64,000 nucleotides of DNA from Cryptosporangium minutisporangium (GCF_039536245.1 NZ_BAAAYN010000004.1:78914-142913), one strand, 5' to 3'; positions 22,020-31,252 are shown, counted from the first letter of the stretch. The notes: generated by a model not told the origin, from the sequence alone. Program-made: numbers and translations.

Positions 22020-24293
22020 ATGGCGCAGAAGGTGGCTGGCAGCCCCGACCGGGCGAGTTCCGCCGGGCCGGTGGTCGACGATCCACGGTCTCTACGCAAC
22101 GTCGTCCTGGTCGGCCACAGCGGCGCCGGCAAGACGACGTTGGCGGAGGCTCTGCTGGTGGCGACCGGCACGATCCCGCGGGCGGGTTCGGTGGTCGACG
22201 GGACGACGGTCTGCGACTGCGACCCCGCCGCGGTCCGGCAACAACGGTCGGTGACACTGCAGTTGGCGCCGGTCGTCCACCGCGGCGTGAAGATCAACCT
22301 GCTCGACACCCCGGGGTACGCGGACTTCGTCGGCGAGCTCCGCGCCGGCCTGCGCGCGGCCGACGCCGCCCTGTTCGTCGTCTCCGCCGTCGACGGCGTG
22401 GACGCCAGCACGATCGCGCTCTGGGAGGAGTGTGCCCGCGTGGGTATGCCGCGGGCCGTCGTCGTGACCAGGCTCGACCACCCGCGTGCCGACTTCGACG
22501 AGTCGGTCGCGATCTGCCAGCGCGTGTTCGGGGACGGCGTGCTCCCGCTCTACCTGCCGGTGCACGAGGCGGTTGAAGGCGCTCCGCCCGCCAACGGCGG
22601 CAAGCAGACGCTCTCCGATTTCCTCGGCGGCATCAACGGCGCCGACGAGCAGACCCGCACCGCTGGCCTCATCGGCCTGGTCACCCAGCAGATCTACGAC
22701 TACAGCGGCGGTGGCTTCGAGCCGGTGGTCCGGCCGGCCGACCCCGAGCACCTGGAGCTGATCGAGGAGTCCCGGAACGCGCTGATCGAGGGGATCATCG
22801 CGGAGAGCGAGGACGAGACCCTGATGGACCGGTACCTCGCCGGCGAGGAGATCGACCCCGACGTGCTGATCACCGACCTGGAGACCGCGGTCTCCCGGGG
22901 GTCGTTCTACCCGGTCCTGCCCGCCGACCCGAGCACCGGTGTCGGCCTGGCGGAGCTGCTGGACGGCATCGTCCGTGCCTGCCCGGCCCCGGACGAACGG
23001 CCCGCACCGGCCGTCACGACGATCGACGGCGACCCGCGCGACCCGCTCACCGCCGATCCGGCCGGGCCGCTGGTGGCCGAGGTGGTGAAGACGACGGTCG
23101 ACCCGTACGTCGGCCGGGTGTCGCTGGTCCGGGTGTTCTCCGGGACGCTCCGCGCGGAAGACACCGTGCACGTGTCCGGCCACGGCGTCCGCTCCTCCGA
23201 CGACACGCACGCGCCCGGCGAAGCCTGGGCCGACCACGACGCCGACGAGCGCGCCGCACACCTCTACTCCCCGCTCGGGACACAGCTGCGCGAGGTTCCG
23301 TACGCGGTGGCCGGTGATCTGTGCGCGCTGACCAAGGTCGGCAGCGCGGAGACCGGCGACACGATCTCGTCGAAGGACGACCCGCTGCTGGTGGCACCGT
23401 GGGACCTGCCGGAGCCGCTGCTGCCGGTCGCGGTCGTCGCCCGTACCCGCAGCGACGAGGACGCCCTCGCCAAGAACCTGTCCCGCCTGGTGGCCGGGGA
23501 CGCCACGCTGCGGATGGAGCGCAACCCGGAGACCGGTCAGCTGGTGCTCTGGTGCATGGGCGAGGCCCACGCGGACGTCGTCCTCGAGCGCTTGCGGGCG
23601 GGCAGCGTCGACCTGGACACCGAGCCGGTGCGGGTCCCGCTGCGGGAGACGTTCGCCGGGCCGGCGAAGGGGCACGGCCGGCACGTGAAGCAGTCCGGCG
23701 GGCACGGACAGTACGCGATCTGCGACATCGAGGTGGAGCCGCTGCCGACCGGTTCCGGCTTCGAGTTCGTCGACCGGGTGGTGGGCGGAGCCGTGCCGCA
23801 CCAGTACATCCCGTCGGTGCAGAAGGGCGTCCGGCACCAGATGGAGCGCGGTCTGGTGGCCGGCTTCCCGGTCGTCGACCTCAAGGTGACGCTGGTCGAC
23901 GGCAAGGCGCACAGCGTCGACTCGTCCGACGCCGCGTTCCAGATGGCCGGTGCGCTGGCGCTGCGCGAGGCCGCGTCGCAGGCCACGATCAGCCTGCTCG
24001 AGCCGGTGGACGAGGTGGACATCACGGTGCCGGACTCCTATGTCGGCCCCGTGATGAGCGACCTGTCCGGACGCCGCGGCCGGGTCCTCGGCACCGAACC
24101 GACTGGTGCGAGCGGAGAACCGGGGCACGAGCGAACCGTGGTGCACGCGGAGGTGCCGGCGTCCGAGCTGGTCCGCTACTCCCCCGAGTTGCGTTCGCTG
24201 ACGTCCGGCACCGCGACGTTCACCCGTTCGTTCGCGCGGTTCGAACCGATGCCGCCCAACCTCGCCGCGAAGGCGCTGGCCGACCACTCCTGA
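22020..24293 (+). CDS. fusA2: Elongation factor G-like GTPase (EF-G2)
   Basis: A 757-residue translational GTPase of the EF-G2 type, a paralogue found in many actinomycetes with an unclear role in translation. G1 is GHSGAGKTT (32-40), G3 DTPGYADF (97-104), G4 TRLDH (150-154, Arg replacing the usual Lys of TKxD). Domain IV contains KGHGRHVKQSGGHGQYAICDIE, and the C-terminal domain ends with YSPELRSLTSGTATF. ATG at 22020 with GAGGAGG 7 nt upstream. It sits on the plus strand, between the minus-strand pgsA block and thrS. Confidence 0.92.
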   Translation: MAQKVAGSPDRASSAGPVVDDPRSLRNVVLVGHSGAGKTTLAEALLVATGTIPRAGSVVDGTTVCDCDPAAVRQQRSVTLQLAPVVHRGVKINLLDTPGYADFVGELRAGLRAADAALFVVSAVDGVDASTIALWEECARVGMPRAVVVTRLDHPRADFDESVAICQRVFGDGVLPLYLPVHEAVEGAPPANGGKQTLSDFLGGINGADEQTRTAGLIGLVTQQIYDYSGGGFEPVVRPADPEHLELIEESRNALIEGIIAESEDETLMDRYLAGEEIDPDVLITDLETAVSRGSFYPVLPADPSTGVGLAELLDGIVRACPAPDERPAPAVTTIDGDPRDPLTADPAGPLVAEVVKTTVDPYVGRVSLVRVFSGTLRAEDTVHVSGHGVRSSDDTHAPGEAWADHDADERAAHLYSPLGTQLREVPYAVAGDLCALTKVGSAETGDTISSKDDPLLVAPWDLPEPLLPVAVVARTRSDEDALAKNLSRLVAGDATLRMERNPETGQLVLWCMGEAHADVVLERLRAGSVDLDTEPVRVPLRETFAGPAKGHGRHVKQSGGHGQYAICDIEVEPLPTGSGFEFVDRVVGGAVPHQYIPSVQKGVRHQMERGLVAGFPVVDLKVTLVDGKAHSVDSSDAAFQMAGALALREAASQATISLLEPVDEVDITVPDSYVGPVMSDLSGRRGRVLGTEPTGASGEPGHERTVVHAEVPASELVRYSPELRSLTSGTATFTRSFARFEPMPPNLAAKALADHS

Positions 24294-24327
24294 AGCTGCC
24301 GTCCGGTACGTCCGTAGGATCGCAGGC

Positions 24328-24903
24328 ATGACGGGCCCGGAGATCGAACGGCAGCAGGGGGCCGGCGACCCCGATCACTTCCAGCGACTGTGGACGCCGC
24401 ACCGGATGGCGTACATCAAGGGTGAAGGCAAGCCGGCCGGCGAAGGAAGCGACGGCTGCCCGTTCTGCCTGATGCCGTCGCTGCCGGACGACCAGGCGCT
24501 GATCCTGGCGCGTGGCGACACCGTGTACGCGCTGCTCAACCTGTACCCGTACAACTCCGGCCACCTGATGGTCGTCCCCTACCGGCACGTGCCCGACTAC
24601 ACCGATCTGGACGTGGGCGAGGTCGCGGAGCTCGGTGCGTTCACCCAGGACGCGATGCGCGCGGTGCGGAAGGCGTCCGGGGCGCACGGGTTCAACATCG
24701 GGATGAACCAGGGGTCGGTCGCCGGGGCCGGGATCGCCGCGCACCTGCACCAGCACGTGGTGCCGCGGTGGGGCGGGGACACGAACTTCATGCCCGTGGT
24801 GGGTCAGACGAAGGTGCTTCCCGAGTTGCTGGGCGAAACCCGCTCCCTGCTGGCCGCCGCTTGGGCGGACACCGCCGAAGCCGCCACCCTCGAACGCCCG
24901 TAA
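24328..24903 (+). CDS. HIT-family nucleotide hydrolase/phosphorylase
   Basis: A 191-residue histidine-triad protein. The HIT motif is HLHQHVVPR (H139, H141, H143), preceded by a CPFC pair (44-47) and the nucleotide-binding NLYPYNSGHLMVVPYRH. It resembles the mycobacterial diadenosine tetraphosphate phosphorylase encoded beside pgsA and thrS. It starts 35 bp after the EF-G2 gene on the same strand. In mycobacteria, as I recall, the gene is co-oriented with pgsA and thrS; here it is reversed and convergent with thrS. Confidence 0.92.
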   Translation: MTGPEIERQQGAGDPDHFQRLWTPHRMAYIKGEGKPAGEGSDGCPFCLMPSLPDDQALILARGDTVYALLNLYPYNSGHLMVVPYRHVPDYTDLDVGEVAELGAFTQDAMRAVRKASGAHGFNIGMNQGSVAGAGIAAHLHQHVVPRWGGDTNFMPVVGQTKVLPELLGETRSLLAAAWADTAEAATLERP

Positions 24904-24976
24904 CCCGCCCGCCCGGCGTCCACCGCAGGCAGCTGCTCGAAGCGCCGCCAGGCGCTGCTGGGTATGAACCTGGAGC

Positions 24977-25073
24977 CCGTCCAGAGCGGCGCTGGCAGTC
25001 GAGCGGGCCGACGCCGTGACATCAGCGAAGCGTCATCAGGAGGCCCGCTCGCCTGTCGGCGTCGTTCTGGACG
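24977..25073. terminator. Complex inverted repeat between convergent HIT and thrS genes
   Basis: Nested complementary segments: CCGTCCAGA with TCTGGACGG on the outside, and CGAGCGGGCC (25000-25009) with GGCCCGCTCG (25042-25051) inside. It lies entirely between two convergent stops, so a bidirectional terminator is the simplest reading. Confidence 0.5.
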
Positions 25074-25081
25074 GGCCGCCC

Positions 25082-27082
25082 TCAGGCGGACGGGCCGATG
25101 TTGGTGCGGGAGCGCACCACTTCGAGCACGTGCTCGACGGCGGCGTCCAGCGGCACCCCGTTGCGCTGCGACCCGTCGCGGTACCGGAACGACACGGTGC
25201 CGGCCGCGACGTCGTCGTCGCCGGCGATCACCATGAACGGGACCTTCTGCTTCTGCGCGTTCCGGATCTTCTTCTGCATCCGGTCGCTCGCGGTGTCCAC
25301 CTCGGCCCGGATGCCGTCCCTCCGCAGGCGCGCCGCGAACTCCTCCAGGTACCCGACGTGCCCGTCACCGATCGGGATGCCGACCACCTGCACCGGCGCC
25401 AGCCACGCCGGGAACGCTCCGGCGTAGTGCTCGGTCAGCACCCCGAAGAACCGCTCGATCGAGCCGAACAGCGCGCGGTGGATCATCACCGGCCGCTGCC
25501 GGGAGCCGTCCGCCGCCTGGTATTCCAGCTCGAACCGCTCGGGCAGCATGAAGTCCAGCTGGATCGTGGACATCTGCCAGGTCCGGCCGATGGCGTCCCG
25601 GGCCTGCACCGAGATCTTCGGGCCGTAGAACGCCGCGCCGCCCGGGTCCGGCACCAGGTCGAGCCCGGACTCGGTGGCGACCCGCCGCAGCGTCTCGGTC
25701 GCGACGTCCCAGACCTCGTCGTCCCCGATGTACTTCTCCGGGTTCTTGGTCGAGAGCTCCAGGTAGAAGTCGTCGAGCCCGTAGTCCTTCAGCAGGTCGA
25801 GGACGAACTGCAGCAGCGAGGTGAGCTCGCCCTCGATCTGCTCCTGGGTGCAGAAGATGTGGGCGTCGTCCATGGTCAGGCCCCGCACGCGGGTCAGGCC
25901 GTGGATGACGCCGGACTTCTCGTACCGGTACACGGTGCCGAACTCGAACATCCGCAGCGGCAGCTCGCGGTACGACCGCCCACGCGACCGGAAGATCAGG
26001 TCGTGCATCGGGCAGTTCATCGGCTTCAGGTAGTAGTTCGCGCCCTCCAGCTCCATGGGCGGGAACATGCCGTCGGCGTACCAGTCGAGGTGGCCGGAGA
26101 CCTCGTAGAGGTGACCCTTCGTGATGTGCGGGGTGTTGACGAACGAGTACCCGGCTTCCTCGTGGCGCTTCCGGGAGTAGTTCTCCAGCTCCCGGCGGAT
26201 GACGCCGCCCTTCGGGTGGAACACCGGCAGGCCGGAGCCCAGCTCGTCCGGGAAGCTGAACAGGTCGAGCTCCGCGCCGAGCTTGCGGTGGTCGCGCTTC
26301 GCGGCCTCCTCGAGACGCCGCTGGTAGTCCTTGAGCGCGTCCCGGGTCGGCCACGCGGTGCCGTAGATCCGCTGCAGCTGCGGGTTCTTCTCGCTGCCCC
26401 GCCAGTACGCCGCCGCCGACCGCATCAGGCTGAACGCCGGGATGTTGCGGGTGGTGGGCAGGTGCGGGCCGCGACACAGGTCGGTCCAGACCCGGTCGCC
26501 GGACTTCTTGTCGAGGTTGTCGTACATGGTCAGCGCGCCTTCGCCGACCTCGACCGAGGCGCCCTCGGCGGCGTCCTCGCCGGCGCCCTTGAGCGAGATC
26601 AGTTCCAGCTTGAACCGCTCGTGCGCGAGTTCCTTGCGGGCCTCGTCGTCGCTGATCGGGCGGCGGGAGAAGCGCTGACCGGCCTTGATGATCTCCTGCA
26701 TGCGCTTTTCGAGGCGCTTGAGGTCGTCCGGGGTGAACGGCTTCTCCGGCAGGAAGTCGTAGTAGAAGCCGTTGTCGATCGGGGGGCCGATGCCGAGCAG
26801 GGTGCCGGGGAAGAGGTCCTGGACCGCCTGGGCGAGCACGTGGGCGGTGGAGTGCCGGAGCACGTTCAGGCCGTCCGGCGAATCGATGAGCACCGGCTCG
26901 ACCTCGGCGTCGGCGTCCGGGATCCACTCCAGATCACGCAGCTGACCGTCGGCGTCGCGGACGACGACCGCCGCCTGGCCACCGTCGATCGGGATCCCGG
27001 CCGCTACCAGCGCGTCCGCGGCCGTCGTCCCGGCCGGCACCACGACGGCGGCGGTCACGGGCGCGGAACGGGGTGCGGACAC
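25082..27082 (-). CDS. thrS: Threonyl-tRNA synthetase
   Basis: Charges tRNA-Thr. The 666-residue product has an N-terminal TGS domain (1-60), the editing domain with [11 protein letters not shown], the class II core with [18 protein letters not shown] and [17 protein letters not shown], zinc ligands in that region, and a C-terminal anticodon domain from about residue 550. GTG at 27082, with GAGGAGA 5 nt upstream. The 5' region (to 27379) shows no obvious T-box. Confidence 0.97.
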   Translation of the reverse strand: MSAPRSAPVTAAVVVPAGTTAADALVAAGIPIDGGQAAVVVRDADGQLRDLEWIPDADAEVEPVLIDSPDGLNVLRHSTAHVLAQAVQDLFPGTLLGIGPPIDNGFYYDFLPEKPFTPDDLKRLEKRMQEIIKAGQRFSRRPISDDEARKELAHERFKLELISLKGAGEDAAEGASVEVGEGALTMYDNLDKKSGDRVWTDLCRGPHLPTTRNIPAFSLMRSAAAYWRGSEKNPQLQRIYGTAWPTRDALKDYQRRLEEAAKRDHRKLGAELDLFSFPDELGSGLPVFHPKGGVIRRELENYSRKRHEEAGYSFVNTPHITKGHLYEVSGHLDWYADGMFPPMELEGANYYLKPMNCPMHDLIFRSRGRSYRELPLRMFEFGTVYRYEKSGVIHGLTRVRGLTMDDAHIFCTQEQIEGELTSLLQFVLDLLKDYGLDDFYLELSTKNPEKYIGDDEVWDVATETLRRVATESGLDLVPDPGGAAFYGPKISVQARDAIGRTWQMSTIQLDFMLPERFELEYQAADGSRQRPVMIHRALFGSIERFFGVLTEHYAGAFPAWLAPVQVVGIPIGDGHVGYLEEFAARLRRDGIRAEVDTASDRMQKKIRNAQKQKVPFMVIAGDDDVAAGTVSFRYRDGSQRNGVPLDAAVEHVLEVVRSRTNIGPSA

Positions 27083-27379
27083 AGTTCTCTCCTCGAGTCT
27101 GGTTGACGCCGGGATGTCGCGTCCCGGCTAGCTCCGATGCTAGTCGGGGAGCCTGTCCGGCCCCGCACCGGTTATCCCGCGCCGCGCGCCGCAGAGGGCG
27201 GTGTGGGGGCACCCCCGACGCCCGTCGGCGGCGACCGCGCGCGTCGGAACTGTCGGGTGCCCGACCGCGCCCGCGTGTGGCGGGGGAGGTGGCACGAAAC
27301 CGGGATCCCTACGCACACTGCCGTCCGTAGTGTCGTCGCCAAGCAAGCAAACCCCTCACTACACGAACGGAAGACCACG

Positions 27380-28198
27380 ATGAGCGACAGCGGCGACACG
27401 ATCGACTCCGGCGCCGACGCCCCCACCAGCACGATCGCCGAAAACGATGTGCCGCTGGATTACGACAACGACGGCGTCGTCGACGGTTACCTCCACCAGG
27501 AGGGCGACGGAACGGCGTACGCGGTGCTCGATCTGGACCACGACGGTGAGTCCGAGACGGTCGCGGCCGACACCGACGGTGACGGCTACGTCGACGTCGT
27601 GGCGACCGACACCGATGGCGACGGTGCCGTGGACTACGCGGTCGTCGACACCGACGGTGACCACATCGCGGACACCGCGGTCTACGACCGGGATGGCGAC
27701 GGGGACTTCGACTACGGGGCCGTGGACACCAACGGCGACGGCGTGATCGACGGCACCGTGGCCGACACCGACAACGACGGTGACTTCGACGCGGCCGAGA
27801 TCGACAGCGACTACGACGGCACCGTGGACGCGGTGGTCGTCGACACGAACGACGACGGCGTGTTCGACACGGTCTACAGCGACACGGACGGCGACGGCAC
27901 GGTCGACACCGCGACTGCGGTCGACGACGCCCCGGCCCCGGCGCAGCAGACCGCGGCCGACGCGGCTGCCGACCCGGCGACGACCACCACGACGACGACT
28001 ACCACGACCACCACCACGGACACGGCGACCGACCCGTCCGCCACGACGACGGACACCACGACCACGGCGTCCGACCCGGCGACCACGACGGAGACGACCA
28101 CTACGGCGTCCGACCCGGCCAACACGACGGAGCCGACGACCGACACCGCGACCGACCCGTCCACCGTCTCGGCGCAGCCGGCCGCCCCGGCCAGCTGA
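27380..28198 (+). CDS. Acidic DxDxDG calcium-binding repeat protein with a Thr-rich tail
   Basis: A 272-residue protein of unknown function. Residues about 25-190 consist of at least ten 13-residue repeats of the form DTDGDGxxDxxxx (for example DTDGDGYVDVVAT, DTNGDGVIDGTVA). This is the calcium-binding loop pattern of thrombospondin type 3, dockerin and EF-hand-like proteins. The C-terminal 80 residues are almost only Thr, Asp, Ala, Pro and Ser, with a run of 13 threonines. No signal peptide, membrane helix or sorting motif is visible. ATG at 27380 with GGAAGA about 6 nt upstream. Divergent from thrS and followed by a strong hairpin. Confidence 0.8.
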   Translation: MSDSGDTIDSGADAPTSTIAENDVPLDYDNDGVVDGYLHQEGDGTAYAVLDLDHDGESETVAADTDGDGYVDVVATDTDGDGAVDYAVVDTDGDHIADTAVYDRDGDGDFDYGAVDTNGDGVIDGTVADTDNDGDFDAAEIDSDYDGTVDAVVVDTNDDGVFDTVYSDTDGDGTVDTATAVDDAPAPAQQTAADAAADPATTTTTTTTTTTTTDTATDPSATTTDTTTTASDPATTTETTTTASDPANTTEPTTDTATDPSTVSAQPAAPAS

Positions 28199-28250
28199 CC
28201 CAGCTCGTCACTGCTCACCTGACCGCGTGACCGGCGGGTCGAGCAGGTAG

Positions 28251-28281
28251 GCGAGGACGCCGCGCGGCTCGGCGTCCTCGC
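28251..28281 (+). terminator. Terminator-like hairpin after the DxDxDG gene
   Basis: Perfect 12-bp arms GCGAGGACGCCG (28251-28262) and CGGCGTCCTCGC (28270-28281) with a 7-nt loop, 53 nt after the stop. No U-run. Confidence 0.7.
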
Positions 28282-28352
28282 CCTGCACGGCAGGGCGGCG
28301 GCGCACGTCCCGACCGAACCAGGGCGCGTCGGGTGGGCGCGGGATTTTCGGG

Positions 28353-28388
28353 AAGACCACCGCTCAGCGCGGGCCGAGAGGTGGTCTT
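28353..28388. terminator. Second hairpin, possibly bidirectional
   Basis: Arms AAGACCACC (28353-28361) and GGTGGTCTT (28380-28388) with an 18-nt loop. The flanks TTTTCGGG and TTTCGGG are nearly repeated on both sides, so it may serve the TetR gene on the minus strand. Confidence 0.5.
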
Positions 28389-28422
28389 TCGGGAAACGAC
28401 CGCGAGCACGGCGGGCCCGGGA

Positions 28423-28497
28423 GCCCTGCGGGCACGGCGGCCCGGGAGCCCTGCGGGCACGGCGGCCCGGGGGCCCTGCGGGCACGGGGAGCACGCG
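28423..28497. repeat. 25-bp tandem repeat, three copies
   Basis: Units starting GCCCTGCGGGCACGG at 28423, 28448 and 28473, almost identical, with the last one diverging at its end. Non-coding and downstream of the TetR gene. Confidence 0.75.
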
Positions 28498-28521
28498 CGG
28501 CGGGCCCGTCGCGGCAACGCG

Positions 28522-29136
28522 TCAGTCGTGCGCGGCGATCAGGGCGGTGACCGACGCGCGGAGCGTCGCCCGGACCTCGGCCGGATCGTCGAGCTGCCCC
28601 CCGACCACCACGCCGTCCCGCAGCATGACCAGCATCCGGGCGGTGGCGTCCGGCGTCCGATGGCCGCTCGCCACCAGCAGTTCCCGCACCGCGTCCGCGT
28701 ACCAGCGCCGGTGGTCGGCCACGATCCGCCGCACCGGACTGTCCGGGTCGGGGTACTCGACCGCGGCGTTGACGAACGCGCAGCCGCGGAAGCCCGGGCC
28801 GCAGGCGAACTCGCCGAGCGCGTCGAACATCGCGAGCACCACGTCGACCGGCTCGATCCCCGCCGACAACGCGGTGAAGGCCGACGCCTGCCGGTCGTGC
28901 AGCCCGGCGAGGTACGCGCAGACCAGGGCGTCCTTGGTCGGGAAGTGGTGGTAGAACGTCGCCTTCGCGACGCCGGCCTCGGCGATGATCCGGTCGATGC
29001 CGACGGCGCGGATCCCCACCGCGTAGAACAGCGCGCTGGCGGTGCCGAGGATGCGCTGCCGTGCGCCGGCGGGCCGCCCGGCGGCATTCTCCGGCGCGGA
29101 GACTCCCGGTAGTTCGAGTGGAGGAGTCGTCAGCAC
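28522..29136 (-). CDS. TetR family transcriptional regulator, divergent from ohr
   Basis: A 204-residue repressor. The N-terminal helix-turn-helix (about 25-70) includes RQRILGTASALFYAVGIRAVGIDRIIAE and the KATFYHHFPTKDAL recognition helix signature. The C-terminal ligand domain has a central cysteine (FRGCAFVNA), a common feature of this TetR subgroup. GTG at 29136. The 81-bp gap to ohr contains two palindromes, so it probably represses itself and ohr. Ohr genes are more often controlled by MarR-type OhrR; the inducer here is unknown. Confidence 0.88.
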   Translation of the reverse strand: MLTTPPLELPGVSAPENAAGRPAGARQRILGTASALFYAVGIRAVGIDRIIAEAGVAKATFYHHFPTKDALVCAYLAGLHDRQASAFTALSAGIEPVDVVLAMFDALGEFACGPGFRGCAFVNAAVEYPDPDSPVRRIVADHRRWYADAVRELLVASGHRTPDATARMLVMLRDGVVVGGQLDDPAEVRATLRASVTALIAAHD

Positions 29137-29150
29137 CCCTTGAAGTTACC

Positions 29151-29195
29151 AGACAGACCTGTCTATGCTGCGAACTAGACAGACAAGTCTGTCTA
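29151..29195. promoter_or_regulatory. Two palindromic operators between tetR and ohr
   Basis: Site 1 is AGACAG-AC-CTGTCT (29151-29164). Site 2 is TAGACAGAC-AA-GTCTGTCTA (29176-29195), with perfect 9-bp arms. The shared core is AGACAG/CTGTCT. For ohr a possible promoter is TTGAAG (about 29140) with TATGCT (29164-29169), so site 1 falls inside the spacer. Confidence 0.8.
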
Positions 29196-29217
29196 GCCAC
29201 CCAGCGAAGGGACGCTC

Positions 29218-29637
29218 ATGTCGACGCTCTACACCGCGATCGCCACCGCCGACGGCAACGGACGCAACGGACGGGTACGCACCTCCGACAGCAAGCTCGA
29301 CGTCCAGCTGTCGTTCCCGAAGGAACTGGGTGGCAGCGGCGCAGGCAGCAACCCGGAGCAGCTCTTCGCCGCCGGCTACGCGGCCTGCTTCTCCAGCGCG
29401 CTCGGGATGATCGCCGGTCAGCGCAAGCTCGACGCCTCCGAGGCCGCGGTGACCGCCGAGGTGGGCCTCGTCTCGGGCGAGAACAACGCGTTCGGCCTGG
29501 CCGTGACGCTACGAGTCGAGCTTCCGGAGCACCTGCAGGGCGAGACCGGCCGCGAGCTGGTCGAGGCCGCCCACCAGGTCTGCCCCTACTCCAACGCGAC
29601 CCGGGGCAACATCCCGGTCGAACTCGTCGTCGAGTAG
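29218..29637 (+). CDS. ohr: Organic hydroperoxide resistance protein (Ohr/OsmC)
   Basis: Reduces organic and fatty-acid hydroperoxides to alcohols. The 139-residue product has both redox cysteines: C57 in AACFSSAL and C122 in VCPYSNATRGN. NPEQLFAAGYAACF is the family signature. ATG at 29218 with GAAGGGA 6-7 nt upstream. It is divergent from the TetR gene, with operators in the shared promoter. Confidence 0.95.
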   Translation: MSTLYTAIATADGNGRNGRVRTSDSKLDVQLSFPKELGGSGAGSNPEQLFAAGYAACFSSALGMIAGQRKLDASEAAVTAEVGLVSGENNAFGLAVTLRVELPEHLQGETGRELVEAAHQVCPYSNATRGNIPVELVVE

Positions 29638-29693
29638 TACACGGCACGCTGTGCTGACGGGCGCGGCGGCGGTTCACCGCATACGGTCGAGGC

Positions 29694-30752
29694 ATGACGC
29701 AGCTCGCCGCGGTCCTCGGCGTCCTCCCCGACCACCGGTACCCGCAGCCCGAGCTCACCGACCTCGTCGCGGAGGCGTGCGGGCTCGATGCCGGCCAACG
29801 CCGGTTCCTGGAACGCGTCCACGGTGGCGCGGGCGTCCAGACCCGACACCTGGTGCTGCCGATCGAGCAGTACCGCACGTTACGGGACTTCGGCGCCGCC
29901 AACGACGCGTTCCTCACCGGCGCGGTCGACCTCGGCTCGCGCGCGATCCTCGGCGCGCTGGCCCAGGCCGGCCTGACCGTGGAGGACGTCGACGTGATCC
30001 TCGCGGTCACCTCCACCGGCCTGGCGATCCCGTCGCTGGACGCCCGGATCGCCGAGCACATCGGCCTCCGCCCGGACGTCAAGCGCACGCCGGTCGTCGG
30101 TCTGGGCTGCGCGGCCGGCGCGGTCGGGATCTCGCGGCTGCACGACTACCTCCGTGGCTGGCCGGACCAGGTCGCCGTCCTGGTCACGATGGAGCTGTGC
30201 TCGCTGACCGTGCAGTACGACGACCGCTCGCCGACCAACCTGGTCGCGAGCGGTCTCTTCGGTGACGGAGCCGCCGCGGTGGTGGCCGTCGGCTCGGAGC
30301 GCGCGACGGCCACGTCCGGGCCGCAAGTGATCGCCACCCGCAGCATCCTCTACCCCGGCACGCTCCGGACGATGGGCTTCGACGTCGGGCCCGGCGGCCT
30401 GAAGGTCGTCCTCGGCACCGAGGTCCCGGCGCTGGCCGAGAAGCACCTCCGGGTCGGTGTGGACGACTTCCTCGCCGCGCACGGCCTGACCCGCAAAGAC
30501 ATCACGACCTGGGTGTCGCACCCCGGTGGCCCGAAGGTGCTGGAAGCGATCGAGTCCGGACTGGAGCTCCCGGAGGGCGCGCTCGGAGCCAGCTGGAGCT
30601 CCCTGCGGCGGATCGGCAACATCTCGTCGGCGTCGGTGCTGCACATCCTCCAGGACACTCTGGCCGATCGCCCACCCGAGCGCGGCACACCCGGCATGCT
30701 GATAGCGATGGGACCGGGATTCTCCGCGGAACTGGTGCTGCTGCAGTGGTGA
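29694..30752 (+). CDS. Type III polyketide synthase
   Basis: A 352-residue chalcone/stilbene-synthase-fold enzyme with the full triad: C139 (GLGCAAGA), H276 (WVSHPGGP) and N309 (RIGNISSAS). Such enzymes extend fatty acyl starters with malonyl-CoA to alkylresorcinols or alkylpyrones. The following genes encode an ICMT-type methyltransferase and a flavoprotein, joined by 4-bp overlaps. The set matches the srsABC phenolic-lipid operon of Streptomyces griseus in composition and order, so an alkylresorcinol synthase is the likeliest role. The starter and ring type cannot be read from sequence. Confidence 0.9.
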   Translation: MTQLAAVLGVLPDHRYPQPELTDLVAEACGLDAGQRRFLERVHGGAGVQTRHLVLPIEQYRTLRDFGAANDAFLTGAVDLGSRAILGALAQAGLTVEDVDVILAVTSTGLAIPSLDARIAEHIGLRPDVKRTPVVGLGCAAGAVGISRLHDYLRGWPDQVAVLVTMELCSLTVQYDDRSPTNLVASGLFGDGAAAVVAVGSERATATSGPQVIATRSILYPGTLRTMGFDVGPGGLKVVLGTEVPALAEKHLRVGVDDFLAAHGLTRKDITTWVSHPGGPKVLEAIESGLELPEGALGASWSSLRRIGNISSASVLHILQDTLADRPPERGTPGMLIAMGPGFSAELVLLQW

Positions 30753-31252
30753 GCTACACCCTCCTCGTGCTGGCCGTCGGCCTCGAACGCGTCGCCGAAC
30801 TCGTCGTCGCGCTGCGCAACGCGCGCTGGAGTTTCGCCCGCGGCGGCCGCGAGTACGGTGCCGGCCACTACCCGGTGATGGTCGTCCTGCACACCGGGCT
30901 GCTCGTCGGGTGCGTGGCGGAGGTCTGGCTCGCCGACCGGCCGTTCCTGCCCTGGCTGGGCTGGCCGATGCTGGCGCTCGTGGTGGCGTCGCAAGGACTG
31001 CGCTGGTGGTGCATCCGGACGCTCGGCCACCAGTGGAACACCCGGATCATCGTGGTGCCCGATGCGCCGCTGGTCACCAGCGGGCCCTACCGGTGGTTCC
31101 CGCACCCGAACTACATCGCGGTCGTCGTCGAGGGATTCGCGCTCCCCCTCGTCCACACCGCCTGGGTCACCGCGCTGATCTTCACGGTCGCGAACGCCGC
31201 GCTGCTCACGGTCCGGATCCGGGCCGAGAACCGGGCCCTGGCTGCGGCGTGA
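30749..31252 (+). CDS. ICMT-family membrane methyltransferase
   Basis: A 167-residue integral membrane protein of the isoprenylcysteine carboxyl methyltransferase family. About four helices are followed by the signature GHQWNTRIIV, TSGPYRWFPHPNYIAVV and the C-terminal RIRAEN with its conserved Glu. Family members beside type III PKS genes (BpsB in Bacillus, SrsB in Streptomyces) O-methylate alkylpyrones or alkylresorcinols. The GTG at 30749 overlaps the PKS stop; a GTG at 30746 is an alternative. Confidence 0.85.
   Translation: MSYTLLVLAVGLERVAELVVALRNARWSFARGGREYGAGHYPVMVVLHTGLLVGCVAEVWLADRPFLPWLGWPMLALVVASQGLRWWCIRTLGHQWNTRIIVVPDAPLVTSGPYRWFPHPNYIAVVVEGFALPLVHTAWVTALIFTVANAALLTVRIRAENRALAAA

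Larger units (their letters stand above)
28199..28521. other. Convergent intergenic region rich in hairpins and repeats
   Basis: 323 bp between the stops of the DxDxDG gene and a TetR gene. It holds two strong hairpins and a three-copy 25-bp tandem repeat, listed separately. No ORF is credible. Confidence 0.6.

Noticed and set aside
27083-27379. A T-box leader for thrS
   Set aside because: I could not find the specifier loop or the T-box antiterminator sequence; the region is merely GC-rich.
28423-28497. A CRISPR array
   Set aside because: The units are contiguous 25-bp tandem copies without unique spacers, and no cas genes are in the window.
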